From Bacteroidota bacterium (GTDB lineage Bacteria > Bacteroidota > Bacteroidia > Bacteroidales > VadinHA17): 8,495 nucleotides of DNA. The DNA lies in NCBI GenBank assembly GCA_021816545.1, contig JAKAXP010000098.1:1-8495 (forward strand). Reading direction: 5' to 3'. This document shows positions 1-4,297 of this stretch, in pieces; positions within the stretch are counted from its first letter, which is position 1, and each line of letters begins with the position of its first letter. The notes under the pieces are model-generated. The model saw only the letters and a program-made list of their open reading frames with translations. It made no database searches and was not told where the DNA came from. The position numbers were made by a program, and so were the translations under genes.

Positions 1-134
1 ATAAAGTAAAAGTAACGGTTTACAGTTATTAACAGATATTATTTACATATTTAGAGTAAATCATTTTACAAAAATAGAGAATCATCCGGAATCTACAAAC
101 TGGTATCCCTTTTTTCATGTAAAGGGCTAAAGAA

Positions 135-407
135 ATGAGCCAACGAAATGTCAAGATCTTCTTATTTAACGGGAAAATCGTAGCAGCGTACATCGGAGAT
201 CTTGCATTTGTTTTTAAGGGAAATATTACCCGTGGAACTGCGCCATCAACTCTTATAGTATTTGAGAAGGACGGCAGATATTTAAAAACGATCAGTACTG
301 GATATGAATTTGAACGATTCTGTATTGATGAAGAGAATAAGAGGATTATAGCATATTTTATTGACAGGGAAGAACCGCTGGGATATTTCAATATTCCGGT
401 TGAATAG
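135..407 (+). pseudogene. C-terminal remnant of a 6-bladed beta-propeller (BF3164-like) protein
   Basis: The 90 residues read like the last blades of the Bacteroidota propeller lipoproteins: an N-terminal strand with KIFLFNGKIVAAY, a middle strand STLIVFEKDGRYLKTI, and a final strand with FCIDEENKRIIAYF, the usual 'DE.N.RI' closing blade. A whole protein of this family is about 350-400 residues with an N-terminal lipobox, so at least three quarters are missing. All three forward frames contain stops within positions 1-134, so the coding sequence does not continue upstream in any single frame. Translation from ATG 135 (preceded by aaaggg at 121-126) would give a peptide with no signal sequence. 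I read it as a frameshifted or truncated relic; a short expressed protein is less likely. A complete relative lies at 1018-2205. The family assignment comes from recalled sequence patterns. Confidence 0.55.
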
Positions 408-419
408 TCAGGATCCTGA
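408..419. repeat. 12-bp perfect palindrome just after the stop codon
   Basis: tcaggatcctga reads the same on both strands and begins directly after the TAG of the propeller remnant. It has no loop and no T-run, so it is a poor intrinsic terminator. It could be a protein-binding site or chance. Confidence 0.3.
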
Positions 420-446
420 AGATGGAATGATAAAATTTTCTACTGG

Positions 447-480
447 AAATTCCCGAAAATTCCCGAAAATTCCCGAAAAA
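447..480. repeat. Short tandem repeat, about 3 copies of a 10-bp unit
   Basis: The unit tcccgaaaat occurs at 451-460 and 461-470, and as tcccgaaaaa at 471-480, with a partial leading copy (aaat) at 447-450. It is non-coding and sits about 40 bp upstream of the candidate promoter of the peptide cassette. The 10-bp period is close to one helical turn, so identical motifs would face the same side of the DNA. It may be an operator array or simple slippage; nothing in the sequence decides between them. Confidence 0.7.
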
Positions 481-516
481 AACTTAAACATCTTATTTAA
501 TTTTACATAGGTCAAG

Positions 517-548
517 TTTGCCGTTTTACGAATTTTCTTTTAGGTATA
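517..548 (+). promoter_or_regulatory. Candidate Bacteroidota-type promoter for the peptide cassette
   Basis: TTTG at 517-520 matches the -33 element. After a 20-nt spacer, TAGGTATA at 541-548 matches the -7 consensus TANNTTTG at four of its six fixed positions. Transcription would begin near 555, leaving a leader of about 195 nt before the peptide start at 750. The -7 match is imperfect, so this is a tentative call; it is favoured because it lies just upstream of the structured leader. Confidence 0.35.
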
Positions 549-570
549 AAAGTATAAATCAGAAAGAAAA

Positions 571-611
571 GGGCAGAAAGCTTTGCCTGTATCGCCAAGT
601 ACTTTCTGCCC
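571..611 (+). promoter_or_regulatory. Leader hairpin 1 (10-bp perfect stem)
   Basis: gggcagaaag (571-580) pairs perfectly with ctttctgccc (602-611). The stem can continue with ctt 581-583 against aag 597-599 after a 2-nt bulge (600-601). The loop is large and no T-run follows, so this is not a standard terminator. It is the first of two adjacent stems in the presumed 5' leader of the peptide gene and likely forms part of a structured RNA element. Confidence 0.6.
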
Positions 612-614
612 CGG

Positions 615-645
615 CCTTTCACTAAAAATGAAAGGAGGTGATAGC
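615..645 (+). promoter_or_regulatory. Leader hairpin 2 with perfect anti-16S (Shine-Dalgarno) segment
   Basis: cctttca (615-621) pairs with tgaaagg (629-635) around a 7-nt loop. The 3' arm runs into gaaaggaggtg (630-640), an exact complement of CACCTCCTTTC, the recalled 3' end of Bacteroidota 16S rRNA. The hairpin covers gaaagg and leaves aggtg exposed. No ATG, GTG or TTG lies 5-12 nt beyond GGAGG (634-638). The nearest downstream starts are ATG 659, opening a 17-codon ORF (MSKCDVKNLEKFLFRKL, 659-712), and ATG 750. An ATG at 628 inside the hairpin would give the 12-residue MKGGDSKNTSNE. The element resembles a ribosome-binding or standby site under structural control, in a phylum that rarely uses Shine-Dalgarno pairing. 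The function is inferred. Confidence 0.5.
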
Positions 646-749
646 AAAAATACTTCGAATGAGTAAATGTGATGTCAAGAATTTAGAAAAATTTCTTTTC
701 AGGAAGCTTTGATCATTAAGATTTGTATTCATATTTAAATTTCGTAATA

Positions 750-947
750 ATGAAAAAGAAGAAAATCCTTATAATTTCGGTAATAGCTCTAGCTTTTGCC
801 ATGAACATTTCGAATCTGTTAGCAGATATACCTCCCGTTGTTATAACCTGTGACAAAGTACAAGCAGGCCGTGGACAGTGTTTTGAACCTGTACCAGATT
901 TCCCTGGTGAATGCAGATGGACAGGTTATACCGATGATTATTGTTGA
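750..947 (+). CDS. Small secreted Cys-rich peptide (NVEALA-like)
   Basis: This is a 65-residue precursor. Residues 1-5 are basic (MKKKK) and 6-17 hydrophobic, giving an export signal; cleavage could fall after AFA17 or LLA25. The mature part begins near DIPPVV and has four cysteines, C34, C44, C55 and C65, spaced 10, 11 and 10 apart, the last being the C-terminal residue. Size, lysine-rich signal and cysteine-containing tail resemble the NVEALA peptides of Bacteroidota, which often sit beside 6-bladed propeller genes, but the NVEALA motif itself is absent (NISNLLA sits in its place). ATG 750 is preferred over in-frame TTG 723 because it puts the lysines at the N terminus. A long structured leader precedes it, and a strong hairpin and the propeller gene follow. 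The biochemical role is unknown; two disulfides in the mature peptide are plausible. Confidence 0.75.
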   Translation: MKKKKILIISVIALAFAMNISNLLADIPPVVITCDKVQAGRGQCFEPVPDFPGECRWTGYTDDYC

Positions 948-975
948 AGCATAAATAGAAGATAATTAGCTCATT

Positions 976-1003
976 ATACCGGGGAATTATTCCCCGGTAT
1001 TTT
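976..1003 (+). terminator. Strong 11-bp hairpin between peptide and propeller genes
   Basis: ataccggggaa (976-986) pairs perfectly with ttccccggtat (990-1000) across a 3-nt loop (tta), followed by ttt then c. The T-run is short, so it may be a leaky terminator or an RNA-processing or stabilising stem. It ends only 17 nt before the propeller ATG at 1018. Either way, it would make the upstream peptide more abundant than the downstream proteins. Confidence 0.6.
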
Positions 1004-1017
1004 CAGAATAGATAAGT

Positions 1018-2205
1018 ATGAAGGACGTAATATTGAATTGTCTCGGATTGCTGATCACGGTCAGTCTTGTAATCTCATGCGCAACTAAAGAAGATGAAAC
1101 TTACTGTATCAAAATAGATTCTCCATCAACCCATAGTTTAGATGAGTTCCTCAATAGAGTTGAATTAATACCACTAGAGACTACTGACTCAAATCTTATT
1201 AAGAATATTACCAAAGTTGTCTTTTATAGAGATGAGTTTTACATTAAAGACATTTATGAAGGACTATTTGTCTTTGACACGACTGGACACTTCATTAGAA
1301 AGATAGGACGAAAAGGATCAGGTCCGGGGGAGTATGGCTATATTTCAGATTTTTGTATTAACAAATTCACATCAAACCTTGAACTTCTCGGCCCCAGGGG
1401 AGACATCATGATTTTTAGTCTCGATGGCGAGTACGTGAATAAGCTCACATTCAAGTCAATTGAAGTGAGCAACTTCTTAATAGTAAGCGATGATTTGATT
1501 TTATTTTACCATCAATCCCAGACGCCAGCTTTATCACTTTATTCGAGGAGTAGTCAGAAAGTCATAAAGAGCTTTTTTGATCTACCGGAAAACTTTGTGA
1601 GACGAAGACCATTCTTTCTTATTTCGCCGCCCTTTTATTTATCAGGAAATGACACCTTGATTCATTATGGATATACCAATGAGATATACACATTTAGGAA
1701 TTTGTCCATCGAAAAAAGAAACTCACTCAATTTTAATGGACATAATTTTAACATGAAAGACTATAACTGGTCTTTGGATTATGATAAAAACTACTACAGG
1801 GAACTTTTATGGTCAGAGCGGAATGTTGTGATTGGTTTCAACAATCATTTCGAAAATGAAAGGTTTATCCTAAAGCAAATCTATTATCAAGAGGGTAGTG
1901 GACTTGTGCTGATTGATAAAAAGGAGGGGAAAAGTTTTTTTATTCCGGCATTCAAAAATCTCTCTCAAATTAGAAACGATGAAGTCTCTTGGCAAAATGT
2001 TACCTCTGCCAGTGTAAATGGCACAAGAATCGGGTTAGTCCTAAATTGGGATTCAGGGCAGGATTATATTTTAACATCAGTAGATCCTGGAAAAAAAGAC
2101 TTCTATATTAATCCTAAAACCCTTGATTCAGTGAATTATGATAAATTCACAAAGATAGGTCTCTCAGATAATCCATTTTTGGTTAAATATTATTTTAAGC
2201 CCTGA
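1018..2205 (+). CDS. 6-bladed beta-propeller lipoprotein
   Basis: This 395-residue protein starts with a lipoprotein signal: hydrophobic residues 4-19 and lipobox V18-I19-S20-C21, so the mature protein would be lipid-anchored at Cys21. Residues 49-55 (ELIPLET) and 82-106 (GLFVFDTTGHFIRKIG, then the IGRKGSGPGEY motif at 96-106) are the hallmark first blade of the Bacteroidota 6-bladed beta-propeller family. Blade-like strands continue to the C terminus (for example SLDGEYVNKLTF at 134-145). Length matches the family. No enzyme active site is visible; such proteins are thought to bind partners or ligands, but the substrate is unknown. The gene lies 70 nt after the Cys-rich peptide, beyond a strong hairpin, and its TGA overlaps the next ATG by one base (TGATG, 2203-2207), indicating translational coupling to the thioredoxin-like gene. 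Confidence 0.85.
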   Translation: MKDVILNCLGLLITVSLVISCATKEDETYCIKIDSPSTHSLDEFLNRVELIPLETTDSNLIKNITKVVFYRDEFYIKDIYEGLFVFDTTGHFIRKIGRKGSGPGEYGYISDFCINKFTSNLELLGPRGDIMIFSLDGEYVNKLTFKSIEVSNFLIVSDDLILFYHQSQTPALSLYSRSSQKVIKSFFDLPENFVRRRPFFLISPPFYLSGNDTLIHYGYTNEIYTFRNLSIEKRNSLNFNGHNFNMKDYNWSLDYDKNYYRELLWSERNVVIGFNNHFENERFILKQIYYQEGSGLVLIDKKEGKSFFIPAFKNLSQIRNDEVSWQNVTSASVNGTRIGLVLNWDSGQDYILTSVDPGKKDFYINPKTLDSVNYDKFTKIGLSDNPFLVKYYFKP

Positions 2206-2816
2206 TGAAACAGATTAGAACAAGAGGGGATACTTTCCTGACCATTGGGATTTTAATATTAGTAGTTATTACCTCGATTAATACCTATTCTCATACAAAA
2301 CAAAGAAGGACCAGCCCTCAAAATAAGAATGGTGAAATTCTAGAAAATAAAGGGCCGTATTACTATCCATTACTTGGTCAGTTCACTTATGCCTTGGGCC
2401 TTGAACTAGATCATCTAGGCGACTTCCCATTATACTTAGGAAGCGATACAATTAGGACTTTAAGGATGTCTGAATTATGTCAGGATACGACCATTATATT
2501 GTATTTCACTGACGATATGTGCACTCCATGTATAAATTTTTCAGTTAGTAAGCTAATTGAATGGTTTCCTAATTACCGGGAAAACAGAAATGTTATTCTG
2601 CTGACAAGTGGAATTGAAGATAAGTTCAGGAATTCGTTTTATGGTAAACCAGTCTGTTGTTTAAAGAATGAAGAGCAAAACATGCTTCTATCAGAAGTCC
2701 CATTATTTTTTTTAATATATCCTGATTTGACTATTCATTTTGTATTTGTTCCTTATGAAAATGCCCCGGAATTTACAGACAGCTACTTAAGAACAATCAG
2801 GTCACGTTTTTTTTAA
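2205..2816 (+). CDS. Membrane-anchored thioredoxin-like protein
   Basis: This 203-residue protein has a basic N terminus (KQIRTR) and one hydrophobic segment at about 11-29, predicting a single inner-membrane anchor with the rest in the periplasm. The thioredoxin-like core has a strand TTIILYF at 95-101 leading into the redox motif C106-T-P-C109, and a later VPLFFLIYPD (165-174) that supplies the expected cis-proline, P166, before a strand. It is probably a thiol-disulfide oxidoreductase or disulfide carrier; CTPC does not by itself say whether it oxidises or reduces. A second adjacent pair, C151-C152, is unusual for thioredoxin folds. It overlaps the propeller gene by one base and is two genes downstream of a four-cysteine exported peptide, a plausible substrate. 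No clear terminator hairpin follows. Confidence 0.75.
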   Translation: MKQIRTRGDTFLTIGILILVVITSINTYSHTKQRRTSPQNKNGEILENKGPYYYPLLGQFTYALGLELDHLGDFPLYLGSDTIRTLRMSELCQDTTIILYFTDDMCTPCINFSVSKLIEWFPNYRENRNVILLTSGIEDKFRNSFYGKPVCCLKNEEQNMLLSEVPLFFLIYPDLTIHFVFVPYENAPEFTDSYLRTIRSRFF

Positions 2817-2886
2817 CACTATAAACTGTCAAGAATCCTTATCGCCATATTTTTGTTTTAACGCTCAGTCTATTAATAATAAATCA

Positions 2887-2917
2887 TTTGACTGGTTTGG
2901 CAGATAGCATATTTCTG
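2887..2917 (+). promoter_or_regulatory. Bacteroidota-type promoter for the HTH-RND operon
   Basis: TTTG (2887-2890), a 19-nt spacer, then TATTTCTG (2910-2917), which matches TANNTTTG at all fixed positions but one. Transcription would start near 2922-2925, about 35 nt before the HTH gene at 2958. It is the best promoter match in the window and marks the boundary between the AT-rich peptide cassette and the efflux operon. Confidence 0.55.
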
Positions 2918-2957
2918 TTTACTTTTATACCTGCTGTTTGATCAATACGAAGTTATT

Positions 2958-3203
2958 ATGGACAAGTATTTCTTTTCCAGACAAGAAATAGCTGCTGAAT
3001 TGGGCATTGATCCAAAAACTCTCAGGCAAAAATTAAAAAAAGCAGGTATCATGTTGGAGAGTGGTATGATCCCGGCTGAGAAGGTCAGGGAAATAATGAA
3101 CCTTCTGCAGGTGAAACAGGAAAATCACGATGGCACTGAGCAAATTGAACAGCCTGATGAAAATTTTAATAAATTTGATAGATCATCCATTGACAGTCAA
3201 TAG
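2958..3203 (+). CDS. Small helix-turn-helix DNA-binding protein
   Basis: This is an 81-residue soluble protein. Residues 7-30 (SRQEIAAELGIDPKTLRQKLKKAG) form a clear helix-turn-helix: first helix SRQEIAAELG, turn GID, recognition helix PKTLRQKLKKAG. A second short helix (AEKVREIMNLLQ, about 40-51) follows, then an acidic, polar tail (about 55-81) with no evident fold. It is too short for TetR or AraC regulators and has no ligand domain, so it is a one-domain DNA-binding protein that may need a partner to sense a signal. It lies about 40 nt after a good promoter and 20 nt before the RND adaptor gene on the same strand, so it is probably the first gene of the efflux operon and a candidate local regulator. 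The exact family is not recognised. Confidence 0.65.
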   Translation: MDKYFFSRQEIAAELGIDPKTLRQKLKKAGIMLESGMIPAEKVREIMNLLQVKQENHDGTEQIEQPDENFNKFDRSSIDSQ

Positions 3204-3223
3204 TGTAATAATCCCGTTACCAG

Positions 3224-4297
3224 ATGCAAAAGAGGGTATTCATTCAACGGCTTTTTGCAATTGCTCTTGGTTGTGCATCAATAATCCTCGTATCATGCAA
3301 ATCGAGACAGAAAGATAACACCGAAGAACTGGCAAGAAGAACATCGCGGCCCGAGGCTGTGATGGTTAAAACAGTCCGGCTCGAACCGTCAACATTCTAT
3401 CACGAGATCATCAGTAACGGCAAGGCATTCTCACTGAGAAAGGCCGTCGTACCGTTTAAGGTAAACGGAATAATCGAAGAACTGTATGTGAAAAACGGCC
3501 AGAGGGTGAAAGCCGGCCATCTGCTCGCTGTCATTGAGGACTTCGAGTATAAAACCAGCCTCACCAGCGCCAGACAGGCCCTTACAAAGGCCGACATAAA
3601 CTTCAGGGATGACCTCCTCAGCAAGTACATGACTGCAGATACAAACAACCTTGACCCTGCTAAAATCAGGACCTCCAGGATCAGAAGCGGACTGGATGAT
3701 GCACTGATAGCACTGGAGAGGGCAGAATATAACTATAACAACACACGCATATATTCCCCACTTGACGGGGTGATCGCCAACCTCGAGGCAACCCGCCTGA
3801 ATCCCAGCCAGAACTACAAAAGCCTCTGCACTGTGATTGCCAACGATGTAATGTATATAGAGTTCCCGGTGATGGAGTCGGAATACGGATTTATCACCAC
3901 CGGAATGCCTGTAGGGATAATTCCTTTTGTTGATGACAGCCTTCTAATCCAGGGGAAGATAGTGGAGATCAATCCCCAGGTTGATGAGGGCGGCATGATA
4001 CGCATCAGGGCGGAGTTGAGGAACAACGGACGCCTGATTGACGGCATGAATGTCAAGGTCCTTATCAGGAAGCCTGAATATAACAGGCTGGTCATCCCCA
4101 AAGAAGCCCTTGTGATCAGGCAGGGGAAAGATGTGGTCTTTATCAGGCAGGATTCTCTTGCAATATGGAAGTATGTCACAATTGAGTCTGAGAACAGCTC
4201 GATGGTCTCCGTGAGCGAGGGCCTCACCCCCGGCGACCTTGTCATTGTAAGAGGCAACACCAACCTCGCACATGAAACAAAGGTGAAAGAGGAATGA
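3224..4297 (+). CDS. RND efflux periplasmic adaptor (membrane fusion lipoprotein)
   Basis: This 357-residue protein links an inner-membrane RND permease to an outer-membrane channel. Residues 1-25 are a lipoprotein signal with lipobox L22-V23-S24-C25. The first half of the lipoyl-like domain is at about 72-107 (VVPFKVNGIIEELYVKNGQ, RVKAGHLLAVIED); a short alpha-hairpin with RQALTKAD and LERAEYNYNN covers about 110-173; the second lipoyl half is TRIYSPLDGVIANL (174-187). The beta-barrel (about 205-285) includes MPVGIIPFVDD and VEINPQVDEGGMIRIRAEL, and the membrane-proximal part (about 288-345) includes VIPKEALVI and VSEGLTPGDLVIVRG. Length fits the HlyD/AcrA-like family, with a rather short hairpin. 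Its stop overlaps the permease start by four bases (ATGA), so the two are translationally coupled. Substrate cannot be told from sequence. Confidence 0.93.
   Translation: MQKRVFIQRLFAIALGCASIILVSCKSRQKDNTEELARRTSRPEAVMVKTVRLEPSTFYHEIISNGKAFSLRKAVVPFKVNGIIEELYVKNGQRVKAGHLLAVIEDFEYKTSLTSARQALTKADINFRDDLLSKYMTADTNNLDPAKIRTSRIRSGLDDALIALERAEYNYNNTRIYSPLDGVIANLEATRLNPSQNYKSLCTVIANDVMYIEFPVMESEYGFITTGMPVGIIPFVDDSLLIQGKIVEINPQVDEGGMIRIRAELRNNGRLIDGMNVKVLIRKPEYNRLVIPKEALVIRQGKDVVFIRQDSLAIWKYVTIESENSSMVSVSEGLTPGDLVIVRGNTNLAHETKVKEE

Noticed and set aside
29..391. 120-residue open frame on the minus strand
   Set aside because: It lies opposite the propeller remnant, has no family signature, and the plus-strand product is recognisable. 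It is a shadow frame.
428..508. Short plus-strand ORF through the 10-bp repeat (starts MIKFSTGNSRKF)
   Set aside because: Its composition only mirrors the repeat, with no signal peptide or motif; probably chance.
571..635. Leader hairpins as an intrinsic terminator of the upstream remnant
   Set aside because: Neither stem is followed by a T-run; the sequence after the second is purine-rich with a 16S-complementary segment.
708..739. Second promoter (TTTG at 708-711) close to the peptide gene
   Set aside because: The box 20 nt downstream, TATTTAAA, matches few fixed positions of TANNTTTG, and a start here would exclude the structured leader.
723..749. Upstream in-frame TTG start for the Cys-rich peptide
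   Set aside because: It would put nine extra residues before the MKKKK signal start; ATG 750 gives a normal export signal.
2817..2886. Intrinsic terminator after the thioredoxin-like gene
   Set aside because: There are T-runs but no convincing inverted repeat before them.
3130..3318. 62-residue frame bridging the HTH and adaptor genes
   Set aside because: It overlaps both better-supported genes in another frame and shows no motif.
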